Source of the DNA: Platynereis dumerilii
Taxonomy: Eukaryota > Annelida > Polychaeta > Phyllodocida > Nereididae
Assembly: GCA_026936325.1 (NCBI GenBank)
Contig: JAPTHN010000253.1
Coordinates: 124,001 to 188,000, forward strand
Length of the DNA stretch: 64,000 nt
Direction: 5' to 3'
Under the pieces are notes generated by a model that was not told where the DNA came from, searched no databases, and saw only the letters and a list, made by a program, of their open reading frames with translations. A program made the translations under genes and the position numbers. Below, in pieces: positions 33,719-46,200 of this stretch. Position 1 is the stretch's first letter; every line of letters begins with the position of its first letter.

Positions 33719-35523
33719 TCTACTCAATCACCCTTAAATTAACAAAATATGAATGCACTATTGCAATGCGCTGAGTGAAGCCTGCCTTATTTGGCTGTCC
33801 TATCAAGATGTGTGTGCAGAAGAAAATTTTGAAATGCTAATCTAGTGCATTAATAAAGCACATAGAAGCTTGAAAATGATCTTATAAAATGCCTTGTATT
33901 TTTAGCTGTCAACCCCTTCCACAATTTTCCCGAGTTTTTCTTTGTAAATAGCTAAAAAGTGAGTTACAAAGACAAAAGTGAGACACCAGTTGGTAAACAA
34001 ATATCAAGATGCCTGGGGTTATTTCTAATATAATTTTCCGTTCAGATAAATGTCCCTGCAATAATTCCTTTCATTTAAAGGAGGGCATGGACCTATAAAA
34101 GGAGCCAGTCGAGGTACCCTTCATTCTGATTCTGGCACTCAAACAGTCAACATCTCCCATTTTCCTCAGTTAAAATCATCAATACCAGCAATAATACTGT
34201 ATGAAAAAAGTGCATTTTTCAACTACATGAAATTTCGTAACGAAGGAATATAAATCTGCAGTTTTGAGCAACTCAGGCTATTTTAAGACTATTAAAATAG
34301 CATTTTAATACAAATCTGAGCTAAAAATTGAATATGAGCTGCTGTGACCTGATTGGTTATGAAATCTTCCAACTGGAGGGTCATTAGGACTGTCCACTTC
34401 AAAGGAATTCCGAATTGCATTGAAATTAGAAACCCTAATTACACTTTAATTACCCTTCATTAGCAGCAATCCACTTTCCTAAAAAAGCCAAAAACTTTTA
34501 ATAATTTGCGAGTTCACTCGCACTTGTGAGCAAACAGGGTTAAATAAGGGTAGTCAGAAATTTTGGATCGCTTGTGAGAGACAAGGGAGCACTTTTTAAA
34601 GTTTCTTTTTCATGAAATTAATGAAGAATTGGCTAACTTGAGGCGCCTTGCTCACATTTGTGTCTTTGGTGTCTTGTTTAATTACAATTTAAGTTTTTAG
34701 TTTCAACAAAATCACTGCAAAACAGGAAATAGAAATACTGTTGTTATTGTTTTACTGCCCTCTGATTGGCCGAAACAGTTGCGATCGTTTTTTGGACACT
34801 TCTAATGGGGCTAAAATTATAATTTTAGGCTCTTTAGAATCCCAAATCCTTGAACCATATGAATTCGTTTTTTTATGGAGATATCTTTATTCATTGCCGA
34901 GAATTCGTTGAAAAAAAATTAAAAAATATGCACAGTGTTGATGCAGGTGTGAATCTTTATAGGCTCATTTCAGCCGCTTAGAATCATCAGATTTTCACCA
35001 AATTTTCACACAACGCAGTTTAGAACCTCCCTGAAGAAACAAAACCATCATTTCCTGTCCGACTATTCATTAAAACCCCTTATTTTCGCTCGTACGATAG
35101 CGTCTTTTTACCGCAAATCACTTCCTTCTTTTATCAAAATTTCAGATTTTTCACTCTCAACTTCTCTTCAACTTTTAAACCACTTGTAATCATCGTAGAA
35201 ATCTCTAAGTAGGCTCATTGTCTTCGCAATTTAATTCTCTACAAGCTGGTGTTTTTTATTTTTCAAAACAATCCATAATAACTTCTGTAAAACGTCCGTT
35301 TCACAACGTTGTTTCACCGCTACACTTAGTGTAGTATAGGCCTACATTCCAACAACCAATCAGATCTCTCAATTTCTAATTCCCCTTTACTCATCAACCT
35401 ATTCCTCTCACGACCTCATCTATCCCCTCATAACATCCCTCTATCCTTCCTCTCTTCCCCAGTTCTTCCCTTTCTTCCTAGAATTACTATATACTTCAAT
35501 TTTTCACTTCCTTCTCATACTGT
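33719..35523 (+). repeat. Right copy of the duplicated flank (empty allele)
   Basis: It repeats 23813-27456 without 24599-26438. At its end the sequence runs catactgt|cagcccattgg without interruption, whereas the left copy meets the DIRS-like element after catactgt. It therefore shows the uninserted target site. Confidence 0.9.
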
Positions 35524-35665
35524 CAGCCCATTGGCTGTCAATATAAACAGTGTATCCCATTTTCATAATCTAGCTTTTTGTAAACATTGTATCTCATTTT
35601 CACCATCCAGCATCACATCTTCATTTGTAAACATTGTATGCCATTTTCACCGTCTAGCCATATTT
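35524..35665. repeat. Minisatellite, gtaaacattgtat...ttttcaccatctag
   Basis: Three diverged units of about 45-50 bp; three more occur at 37815-37925. It appears to belong to the 5' end of the LINE family found here. Confidence 0.65.
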
Positions 35666-36648
35666 CTAGATGTAGAAAAAGCCTTCGATTCTGTCTGGCA
35701 TAACGGTCTCAAACTCAAACTGCTCACCTTTGAGCTCCCCCTAAAAATCATCAAAATTCTCTCTTCATTCTTAGATTCCAGAACCATAAAAGTTAGAGTT
35801 CAAAACACCATATCCCAAGAAGTACACTTGGCAGCAGGAACACCCAAGGCTCTGTACTGAGCCCCATCCTATTCAACATGTTTGTAAATGACCTCCCTTT
35901 CTCAGAGGAGTCAGAACTCCACATTTCTCAATACGCAGATGATCTTGCTCTCTGGACATCAGCCAGAGGCAAAAATGCCAGAAAGAAAACAAGCAAAATC
36001 CTTCAAAACTCACTTAATGAGCTAGAAGCATGGTGCTCCAAATGGAGAATTAAAATCAATGCCTCAAAATCTCAACTTATCCACTTCCCAACAAACAGAA
36101 TTAACAAATATGCTTCCAACTTCACCCTTTTTGGCACACACATCCAAACTGCTCCTACAGCAAAATTATTAGGCTTAACACTCAATCCATCTCTGTCCCT
36201 AATTCAGCACTGCAAAGAGAAAAAAGCCAATGCCATCCGCAGAATAAACCTTCTTAGAAGGCTGCGAGGCACAGATTGGGGAACCGACATTCAAACCCTC
36301 CTCCATCTATACAAAACTTTCATCCGTCCTGTTCTTGAAACAGGCCATGTAGCCACTGTCTCAGCCTCAAAGACAGCCAAAAAACAACTAGCTATAGCTG
36401 AATGTAAAGCCCTTAGAATAGCCCTCAAACAATTCTACATTCCTGGCCAAAGTAGAACAACTAACAAGGCTCTTTATGAAATGGCAAACATCAGAGATAT
36501 CAATAGTCGTAATGAAGAACTCAAAGCAAAAGCCCTTGTCAGATACCAAGACTCCGAGCTTCTCCTGGAGCTCCAGGAATCTCTCAGGCCCATCCGCAGG
36601 CTACCCTTCCCATTCACTAAACCTCGCACTCAATATTCAATAACCTAA
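35666..36648 (+). pseudogene. LINE reverse transcriptase remnant (Jockey-like)
   Basis: RT motif A is FLDVEKAFDSVWHNG. Motif B is the GTPQG-type box, broken by a one-base deletion near 35847, after which LFNMFVNDLP-type sequence continues in the next frame. Motif C is QYADDLALW at about 35930-35955. The thumb and C-terminal part follow (RRINLLRRLRGTDWG, FIRPVLETG) to the natural stop at 36648. ORF1, the endonuclease and the first RT blocks are missing: 5' minisatellite units join directly to the middle of RT. That suggests an internally deleted copy rather than simple 5' truncation. Clade is inferred. Confidence 0.8.
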
Positions 36649-36676
36649 AATCTCTCATCACAATCATCAAATCATC

Positions 36677-37330
36677 CCACAAAAGCTCAAAAAGCAGTCA
36701 GGCTGAGGCCCACATATCATGACTGGCCCTATGCCAGTATGTACGGTGGGGCGACGCCAACCGACTGTGGGTGGGAGCCCTGTTGCCAACCCGCGCAGAC
36801 CCACTCCTTTGCTCTCCAAATACACAGCCAAAACTGCGCAGACGCAGCCTCTTACTGTGTACTGGTCAATGTATCAATCACTCTCATTCAACTTTTCATC
36901 AATCTTCACCACTCAAAGCTCAAAAAACAGTCAGGCTGAGGCCCACATATCATGACTGGCCCTAAGCCAGTATGTACGGTGGGGCGACGCCAACGACTGT
37001 GGGTGGGAGCCCTGTTGCCAACCCGCGCAGACCCACTCCTTTGCTTCCTCTATACACAGCCAAAACTGCGCAGACGCAGCCTATCACTGTGTATCAATCA
37101 CTCTCATCCAAATTCTCATCAAAATGTTCACCCAAAAAAGCTCAAAAAGCAGTCAGGCTGAGGCCCACATATCATGACTGGCCCTAAGCCAGTATGTACG
37201 GTGGGGCGACGCCAACCGACTGTGGGTGGGAGCCCTGTTGCCAACCCGCGCAGACCCACTCCTTTGCTTCCACATACACAGCTCACCTGCGTCACCGCAG
37301 CCACTGTGTACAGCACATCCAGTCCGAGCC
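36677..37330 (+). repeat. LINE 3' region: three tandem units of about 225 bp
   Basis: Each unit starts aaagctcaaaaagcagtcag (the second has a variant) and carries catgactggccctaagccag, gtacggtggggcgacgcc and gttgccaacccgcgcagacc. Starts are near 36683, 36917 and 37138. It directly follows the LINE stop codon. Confidence 0.85.
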
Positions 37331-37814
37331 CATGGGACTTTAAATGGAGGCGGGTTGTATCCGGTATTCTATGCCGGGGCAACTGAAAGACCCTGGACAT
37401 CCCTGAATTAATAGGGCTTGTACCAGACTCTCATTCTTATACTCAATTCCCACAAAACAATGCGGAAACACCTCTGTCTCAAATGCTCGTCCCACTCGGA
37501 AGCCCAGATACTGCTCTCTCTTTTCATTCTCTTTTCAGGAAAAACAAGAACACCATCACAAGAACATCACAGCCTCCCTCCGGACCCAGCACACAGACGA
37601 AAGAAGAAAAAGACGCGAAAAAGCTGGCGACCCGCTGGATCCCTCCCCAAGTACCCCCCCCCCCCAAAAAGACTATGAACTCACCCAGGTGGCCCATAAA
37701 TCTGATCTTCGGAGAAGAAAAACAAGGCCACCTGGGTACAAAATAATGACAATTCAAGGCCACAGGGGCTTCGTGCCCATATTGGCCTTGGGCCTTCGGC
37801 CCAAAATGACACTA
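37331..37814 (+). other. LINE 3' UTR tail or unassigned
   Basis: It holds tatccggtattctatgccggggc, a C-run and a ggccttgggccttcggccc hairpin near 37780-37800. Short open frames overlap in several phases and are not supported. Confidence 0.4.
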
Positions 37815-37925
37815 TCATCATTTCACCGTCTAGGACCCAAACGTAAACATTGTATATGGTTTTCACCATCTAGAACCAAACTCTATTTTGTAAACAGTGT
37901 ATAGCATTTTCACCATCTACATCAC
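37815..37925. repeat. Minisatellite, second block of gtaaacattgtat units
   Basis: Three units like those at 35524-35665. They precede the G-poor tract and ORF1 start, as expected if this is the 5' end of a second LINE copy. Confidence 0.65.
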
Positions 37926-37939
37926 AACTCCCTTTTTCG

Positions 37940-38798
37940 TATAAATCCCTCACTTCCACTTCTCTCTCATCACCCTTTCCCTCACTTACCCCTCCCTTCC
38001 TATACATAACCCCACCCATCTCTACTTTACCCCCTCCTACCCCCACTTACCCCCACCTTCACTTTCACCCAAAACTTCACTTTTTCACTTTTCTCCCTGT
38101 ACTTAAATTACTTCATTCACCTCACTCACCCCACTTACCCCCATTTACCCCCACCACCTTTACTCTCTCAACCTCTCTCTCTTTCTCCCCTTACATCCCA
38201 TACTTAAATTTCTCATTTACCCTCATTTTACCCTCACTTACCCCCACTTACCCCCACCACTTTTTCCACCCAAATCCAACTCTTTCTCCCTCTACACCTC
38301 CAACACTTAAATCACTCCACTTACCCTCACTTAGCCCCACTTACCCCCCATTTACCCCCACCACTTTTTCCACCCAAAACTCCTTTTTTCTTCTCTACTC
38401 ACTTCCTCTACTTAAACTACCTCAATTACCCCCACTTACCCCCATTTACCCCCACCACCTTTTTCACTCTAAACTTCTTTTTTCTTACCTACACACTTCC
38501 CTTACCTAAATTACCTCAATTACCCCCACTTACCCCCATTTACCCCCACCACCTTTTTCACTCTAAACTTCTCTCTTCTTACCTACTCACTTCCTTTACC
38601 TAAATTACCTCAATTACCCCACTTACCCCCAATTACCCCATTTACCCCCACCACCTTTTTCACTCTTAACTTCTCTCTTCTTACCTACTCACTTCCTTTA
38701 CCTAAATTACCTCACTTACCCCCATTTACCCCCACTTACCCCCATCACCTTCCCCACATAACATATATCTTTCATCATTTCTCACCTCATCATCACTA
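37940..38798 (+). repeat. G-depleted tract of about 860 bp, partly a 93-bp tandem
   Basis: Only two or three G residues occur in about 860 bases on this strand. The right half is a tandem of about 93 bp (start near 38433, 38527 and 38621) made of acttacccccatttaccccc, accacctttttcactc and ttcctttacctaaattacct. The complement carries repeated GGGGGTAA runs and could form G-quadruplexes. It probably is the LINE 5' UTR. Confidence 0.85.
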
Positions 38799-38807
38799 GT
38801 TCTCAAT

Positions 38808-38927
38808 ATGAGCACTGACCCCAAAAAGTCTAATGTTTCCACACGATCGCGTAGCCGCTCCGAAACTCGAAAAGAATCAGGGTGTGCAGATTACTCTTTT
38901 TATGACGCTGTCAATGGTCCTTTTTAG
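38808..38927 (+). pseudogene. Start of a LINE ORF1, cut off
   Basis: An ATG opens MSTDPKKSNVSTRSRSRSE, a basic Ser/Arg-rich start typical of LINE ORF1 proteins. It is 39 codons long because it runs into foreign sequence near 38880. It lies right after the minisatellite and G-poor leader, so it reads as the 5' end of a second copy of the local LINE. Confidence 0.45.
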
Positions 38928-39042
38928 GTTTTCGCGTTCCTTCTTCGTAGTGGTTACTGCTTCCCATGCATATGTGGCAATTGGTATTATGCAGGCCTTT
39001 ACCACCTGCCACACCATTCTCATCTTAATACCTTTAAGGTGG
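38888..39042 (-). pseudogene. LINE RT C-terminal fragment, minus strand
   Basis: The minus strand encodes KACIIPIATYAWEAV, then TKKERENLKRTIDSVIK and RVICTP. This is the usual block just after the RT domain of non-LTR elements (the xxPxxxYgxExW region). It joins the ORF1 fragment tail to tail. Confidence 0.55.
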
Positions 39043-39242
39043 CTCGATACTCGTGAACTTTCTAAGATAGGATTTCTTTAAAATAGTTTAAAATGATCCA
39101 AAATATAGTTTATAGCAAGGATATGTAAACAAAAGTGGTCGCTACCAGCCTTTCTTTCAAAATATTTGAGGTTATGTAAAAGAAAGTCAGTCCACGCAAA
39201 CCTGAAAAACTCAATTTTTTCTTAATTTTTTTTACTGTGAAG

Positions 39243-40190
39243 TGTGACAAGTGCTGTCACATTACTTCATTTTTATAAATTAACTATTTAGAAAAACTCT
39301 TGCATTATATGAAATGGACTCAAGACGAGCATGCCGTCTACGTGCTGCTATAAATCAAAAGGGCATGCTCCAAATGTCTAGCAGTACATGTCTCAAGGAT
39401 ATCTCAGAGGGCAGCAAAAAAGAGGCGATCTGAAGAATTGCTCTGTTGTCTAAGCTCAGCATAGCCATGCTATATTAACTGATGCCTCAGAAATAAAACC
39501 CTTATGGGCCTCTGGCTTCAACTCCTAGCTCTGCTTATTAGCAGCCGTTATCCAATAGCTAGCCAGAGTGTATCAGCAGCTGGCAGAGAGATGAACTGAG
39601 AGATCCAGCAGAGGGAACAGTTCCTGAGCTCTGTCTATATCGTAACATCAGATAAGTATCATGATTTATACTCCATCAGTTAGGCAGTCATCATCGCGGT
39701 TTTGCTTTGGGAACTAAAATTTAAGGGATCAAATTGGCCTGTACTTTAGCACCAATTTGATCCAAATTCTAAATTCATAATTGTTTGTGTGAACTGAGTG
39801 AATTGTTAGAAGAGAAGGAATAATTGAGAGCTTGTTTTCTCAGATAAGATATTGTGATGTTTTAACTATGTTTAATGAAGGAGTCTGAGCTACAGCTCCT
39901 GGGTTCAGATATGTGATCAATAGAAACAACTGCAGAATGTCATAACAACTCGCAGATTTTACACTTGTTATGTAATTAAGGAAATCATTTACAAATGTTA
40001 TGTAATTAAGGAAATCATTTACAAATGTTATGTAATTAAATAAATTATTGTTTTAAAGGTTAAATCAGAGTCATAGTTGTGTATTTAAGTTCAATGACAT
40101 CAGACCGGCCAGAGTGCGGTTCCGGCCTCAATTACCACAGCCAAGCTGATTATTAAACCTTGTTTTAACAGAATCATCACCAAGATGACA
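39243..40190 (+). repeat. 5' LTR
   Basis: The LTR is 948 bp, TG...CA bounded. It has a tataaat word near 39353, aataaa words (39489, 40038) and three tandem copies of a 29-bp acaaatgttatgtaattaag unit (39965-40040). Confidence 0.95.
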
Positions 40191-40208
40191 TGGTGGACAA
40201 CCGAACCG
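40191..40208 (+). other. Candidate primer-binding site
   Basis: It starts tggtggacaaccgaac directly after the LTR. The leading TGG pairs with the CCA end of a tRNA. The tRNA was not identified. Confidence 0.5.
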
Positions 40209-40546
40209 CTGGGATGTCTTTGAAGAATCTACCCAAAAAAAATCGACACTGGCGACCTTGAGCATCCAAGGACGAATGGATCATCTGAAGGACGAAAGGA
40301 CGAGACACAACAAGGCCATAAAACATCTCTAACACAACGTGGGAGCACCAGCACCAATAAATAAAAGTTAAGTAAAAAAAAAGAAATATGAAATGCATGC
40401 GTTGTAAGAAGTTAGAAAGCATTTTTGTACTTTTCTTAGAGAGCAATTTTGTACCTTTCCTTAGCAAGTATTCTGGGTGTTTATGGGCATGACAATGAAT
40501 TTGCTATGCCTATTTCAAATGCTATGAGTCATTATTATGGATAGTT

Positions 40547-43101
40547 ATGTTAAGTCTTGGTGAGTTTTCTGGTAGATTAGCTCGTGAAAGTACATCAGCT
40601 CATTTAGAAGGCTGGATTACAAAAAATACTACAAAATTGATTAAGAGAGACGAAGTATTACATTATTCTTCCTGGCTAAGTTTAGGAGGTCCAGGACAGC
40701 TAGACCTGCCAATATTGGTTTTAATTAAGATTATAGATCCGTTTGCAATAAAAGTACCACTAGAAAGAATAATTGGCGTATTGGTACCATTACATTTGCA
40801 AAAGCATAACAGGAGGTGGAGTACAGAAAGTAAAAATACACGTAAAGGAAGTAAAGATAGTTTGGGAGATGCATCCATAGTGGGTTCACCTAATAAAGGT
40901 GAAAATCCTTTCAAATTATTAGATGGAGCAAGTATTATGGAAAATAATGATGAAATAGCACCAGAAGACCCAAATGATGCTATAAATAATCTAGAAAGAG
41001 GATCAGAAATAGAAGCAGGTGCATTTGGTGGGCATGAGGTTGTGATTGATGGTCGGGAGAAGTTGATAACTGATAATACTGATAATACTGGGAAAGAGAG
41101 ACAGGAAAGAGAGGAAGATAGACTTGACGAAGAAGATAGTGAAGCTTCTAAGGAAAGAGAGGAAGATAGACTTGATGAAGAAGATAGAGAAGCTTCTGAA
41201 GAAAGAGAAGAAGATAGAGTTGAAGTAAGAGATAGAGAAGCTTCTGCGGAAAGAGAGGCAGATAGAGGGACTTCTGAAGATAGAGACACTGAAAGTGACT
41301 CCTCGGAAGAAAATGATAATCTTAACATAGAAAAAGAGGAGGTACAAGCCGAAGTACATGTAAATACAAAAAAATTAACAGTAGATAATATTGAAGACAG
41401 AAATGATAATGTCACGCACGATGAATTATTAGATAATCTTACAAATGCGACAGATACAAATGAGGCGCTGACTGAAGCAGCAAGCACAAATGCGACAAAT
41501 ACAAATGATACATTGACTGATGCAACAACCACTAATGCTACAATCACTCATGATACAGTGACTACACGACTATCCAGACAGCAACCAATACTTAAAACAT
41601 TAGGTACGGACCCCAAAGGTAATACGTTTGATTACAGTTTGTCTACCAAAAGACAAATTATTAGACCGACAAAAACGACAACGACGACTACTGATACAGT
41701 CACGACCACTAGTATTAGTACACCTTCAGTTTCTAGCATAGTACATAGAATAAATACCCAAAATACAAAAGTCAGTGGAGGGGCTAGATCGAAGGATACA
41801 GTAGCATCCAAAAGTAAGGAGGGACAAGCAAAAAACCCAATTGGGGAATCAAGACAGGAAAGTCAATCGGGAGTAATTACAATGGCTTCGAGTAACCCAG
41901 TGGTACGTCCTTCAGACTTTGCACCAAAACATTTTAGTGGAACAGGAGGGGAAGACCCTCGAGATTGGTTCAAATCTTTCCTTGATTATCTAGAGTATCA
42001 GGGATTAGCAGGAGATTTTCCTGCTTCTTTGAGACGACTTCGTTTATTCTGCAGATCAGCTGCTAGGTCTTGGCTTTCAATTCATGCTGAATCATTTGAA
42101 TCAATTTCTGATCTCCAGAAGAAGTTCGAATCGGATTTCGGGGAATTTCATTGCAGAGAATCGAAATTACAAGCTTTAGAATCAAAAAAATTACTCAAGA
42201 ATCAACCTTTGACCTCATATTTAGCAGAAATAAAAGATCTGGTAAAATCGTTAGAATTGGGTGAAATGAGCATACAGGATCACTTTCGTCGTGGGTTGCC
42301 AGCTAAAATTAGAAGAGCATTGAGTCTAGCACCTCCCAAGGACTTTAAGGACCTATTCAACAAAACGCAGGGTTACCTAGAAACCTTAAATCCTTATGAC
42401 GAGGAAGGATTGAATGATTCAACTTATTTCCCAATGCTTATGAACTTTGAGACAAAATTGGACAGAGTTGCTACCCAATTGAATAAGCTCAGTGAGGAAC
42501 AACAGTATCAGAAAAGCAGTGCTCAAAATTTGAATGATATTGACAGAAATAGATCGGATAGCAGAAAACCGATAGATTTCAGGTATAGTGAGGAAAGGTC
42601 AGAACCAAATCCTAGAATCATGGAAAGATCTAGACAATCTACTCCTTTCACTGGTCAGTTCAGGGGCCGTTGTTTTTTGTGTGGAATAGTTGGACACAGA
42701 GCAAATGAGTGCAGATCTGGTAGATGGAGAAACCAATTGCCCCCAAATCAAGGTCCATTTGAAAATTATCAACCACAATATGACCAACAAAGAATGCTAA
42801 TGCCACCTTCAATGCCACCTTCATTGCCACCCCGATGCCCCCTCCAATGACCTATAGTCAGTCATTGCAGAATTACCAGGGGTACAATCAGCCTTATCAA
42901 TCATATCAGGGTAACACGGCACAAAATGATAGATTCCCAATGAATTATCATCAAAATGATAGATCAGGTAGATCTTACAGGAACGAAGGACCTAGAAACA
43001 GTTCTAGACAACAAGGGAGCCAGCAAAATCGAAGGAGGGACCAGAATAATGGAAGGAAATATGAAGGAAATGGTCAGAAAAGACAAAATGCACCGAAATG
43101 A
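40547..43101 (+). CDS. gag region of the giant LTR element
   Basis: An unusually long N-terminal part (about 440 codons) precedes the capsid. It includes a very acidic/basic stretch with repeated REEDRLDEED-like units and then Thr/Asn-rich repeats (ATNTNDTLTDA). The capsid-like part follows (FSGTGGEDPRDWFKSFLDYL, RLRLFCRSAARSWL), matching retrotransposon gag. A CCHC zinc knuckle, CFLCGIVGHRANEC, lies near 42671-42712. The end is rich in Asn/Gln/Arg/Pro/Tyr. In this family it forms the particle and packages RNA. Confidence 0.85.
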
Positions 43102-43269
43102 CTAATCACAGTAGATTCCAGAGTCAATATAAGTGATAGCACTTCCTCTGGATCTGATACTGACCTACATTCTGATAAAGGTCAGGGACAAGATATTAAT
43201 TACAATTCAAGTGATCGAAATAGCAAATTAGCAAACAAAATTGTTAGTTTAAATACAAGCAGTGATAAC

Positions 43270-46200
43270 TTGCATGAGTCAGATTTGAGCTGTGAATACC
43301 ACAGTATAGATGAAACTGATATTGTAATTAGCAATCTTGATCCATTGGCTCCTGAATTTAAATTAGAAAGTGACAAAATGTGTCATTTTAACGACAGGCT
43401 TGACGACATTAAGATGCACGAAGAAATACGTGAAAATTGTGGAGGAAAGCCACATGAAGCTGAAGTATTGAAATTGAATATTGAATGGTCTAATTGTGAA
43501 TTGTTGACTGAGTTCTATACGGCGGTTGAGAGCGAACAACCACCTGTGGAATTTTATAAAGCAATTACGGCCAGAAAAATTAGTTTCTTGGAAGAAGTGA
43601 CAGAGAATGAATCAAAAAGACAATTAGTAGAGCGTCCCAGATATGCAGATTGTGGCATTGACTACAGTGAAGCTTTGAAAGAGTACAGTAGTCGGCCAAT
43701 AATGCAAGAGGTAGAAGCTCCTAAAATAGCTGATAAGGTCGCAGGTTCAAATCCAGCTCAAGGAGATGTGGATTTCATGCCTATAGTCCATACAGATTCA
43801 AAGAATCTATTGAAATGTACGCTACCAGATAAGACAAAAGCACTAGCATTGTATGACACTGGTTCGTCTATTAGCATTGTAAATCAGTCCTTGATCAATC
43901 GAAGTTCTTACTTACAGAAATTAGGGACAAAGAAACTTGAGGATCCATTTAACTTGCTGGTTGGGAATGGAGAATCCATTCGGGTTACTGAATTGATAGA
44001 ATTCATGGTTGATATAGGGGGAACTCAATTAATCATGAAGGGACATGTTTATTCAGTTTCTGCAAGTTTTGAAATGGTTATAGGAGCAGATTTACAAGAA
44101 CAAGCTAAAGCTATCTACGATTCAGCAAATCATGCGTTATTAATACAGGCCCCGACTATTGCAGTATTATCTGAACAAAATGTTGATCTACAAGCAGGGG
44201 ACTCAACATTTTTAGAAATATCGGCGGCAGAAGATAGGCCATATCTGACTGGTGATTTTGAATTGAATGTAGATTGTGAAATTGCTGAGTTAACCTCTAG
44301 TAGATGTTTATTGCGATTCGACAGGGGCAAGGCAAGATTGCCCATTGCCAATGATAGTGTTAGACCGAGACGACTGGCTAAGCATACTTTAATAGGCTAC
44401 TTGCAGTTGGAAAATAACGTGCAATCGTTTATACATTGCAATGCAATTGAACAAGAGGGAAATAAATTGAGAATGATATTTGTAGAAGCAAATATATCAG
44501 ATAAGACATACAATGCAATTATTGACCTGGGACCAAAAACTACTGAAAAACTAGACCGAGAACAACTGGATGGCAGCAATGTAGAGATGTCTCCAGAGGA
44601 ATTAAGAGATTATCGGCTGAAGAAATTCCCTTGGAACGACAAGGACGACCCACGACTGCTTCTACCGACACGACAATTGATAGAGAATGAAGTAAGTTCG
44701 GAAGATAATCGATTTAGTGACGATGAGAACCAAAAATTGATTGACATTTTATGTCAACATCGAGAGGCAGTATCTCTCTTCTCTGAGATTGGATTAGTAA
44801 AGAGGTATATTTTGGATTTAGAGCCAGAAATAGTGGGAAAACTTAAACACAATGGTGTCCCGTACATTGCGAGTGCTGAAGACGAATCTTTCGTAAAAAA
44901 GGAAATGGAGAAGTTGTGTGCTCTTGGAGTGTTTACGAAGGGCCTGGCGGAAGTGACGAGTAGTATGTTTTTGGTCAGACGAACGCCGACATCAAAGCCT
45001 CGTATCGTGACAGACCTAAGGGCCGTCAACAGGACTTTACGTCCTGCAAATAGACCTGGTACGACAGTAGTATCTTTTATCAGGGAGTTCGGCCGAAGGC
45101 CCGGAAAATTCCTAAGTTCCATTGATTTGATACAAGCTTATCATAGTGTGAAACTAACGACAGAATCTCAAAGATTCTTGGGAGTGTGTACAAGTAGAAA
45201 TGGACCTATATATAGATACAAAGCGTTGCCGATGGGCCTAGGAATAAGCTGCAGCGTGTTCAATGAAATAATTGATAGAATATTGGGAGAACTTGATGAA
45301 GAGTATCGGAAGCAAGTTTTCCAATACTTCGATGACATTTTGTTGTGTTCACAAACAGCAGAAGAACATCTGCGACTGCTTGAAAGGATATTTCAGTTAT
45401 TCGCGAAGCACGGGCTGATGGTATCACCGAAGAAGTGCTTCTTTGCAATAAAAGACAAGGTAACTTTCTTAGGCTACGATATCCTCATTTCTGATAGCGA
45501 AGATCCCAAATTGAAAATTAAGGAGAGTAGGATAGAGGCCTTGCTTAAAATGGAGAGACCGACTAGCAAAAAGCAGGTTAAAAAGATCCTAGGTGCAACT
45601 CAATATGTAGCAATGTTTCTTGAAGGTTTTCAGAAAGTGATGCGTCCCTTAACAAAACTGCTGTGCAAAAATGTGGAATTTGAGTGGAATGAAGAACAGG
45701 AAGTGGCTTGGAAGAAGTTGAAGGAACTTCTGACTACGCCACCTGTTCTGGCGTTCCCCACAGAGCAGGGTAAATTCGTAATTGCGTGTGATTCGAGTAG
45801 AGAGGCGGTCGGCGCCAGCCTTTTTCAGTTACAGGAAGGTCCAGAAGGAAAACCAAAATTAGCTTTAATAGCTTACATGAGCAAGGCATTAAGCCGAATA
45901 GCAGCGACAGCATATAGTGCGACTGAAATTGAAATGATGGGCTTGTATATAGCCATGAATAGTTTCCGCAATCTATTGGGAACAGGGCATTTCCTGTGTC
46001 TGACAGACCACAAGGCCATACAGCATATTATGGAGAGTGGGTCAGAATTCGCAAATAGACGAATTGAACGTCTATATTGGAAAATACAGAATTTCTAAAC
46101 TAGCATAGTCTACAGTCCTGCAAGTGACCCAACTATACAGTTAGCTGACTTGTTGAGCAGGCATCCAAATGCTTCATGGAAAAGGGAGGATCCATACATA

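Noticed and set aside
23813-35523. The 1.8-kb flanking copies as LTRs of a larger element around the DIRS-like genes
   Set aside because: They lack TG...CA ends and polyadenylation structure. The right copy reads through the insertion point into unique sequence, which fits an empty allele better.
36719-37411. Several similar 60-80 codon open frames
   Set aside because: They are repeated because the 225-bp LINE 3' unit is repeated; no protein signal.
40663-41547. 294-codon minus-strand open frame
   Set aside because: It is the antisense shadow of the charged repeat part of gag, giving a Ser/Leu-rich low-complexity translation.
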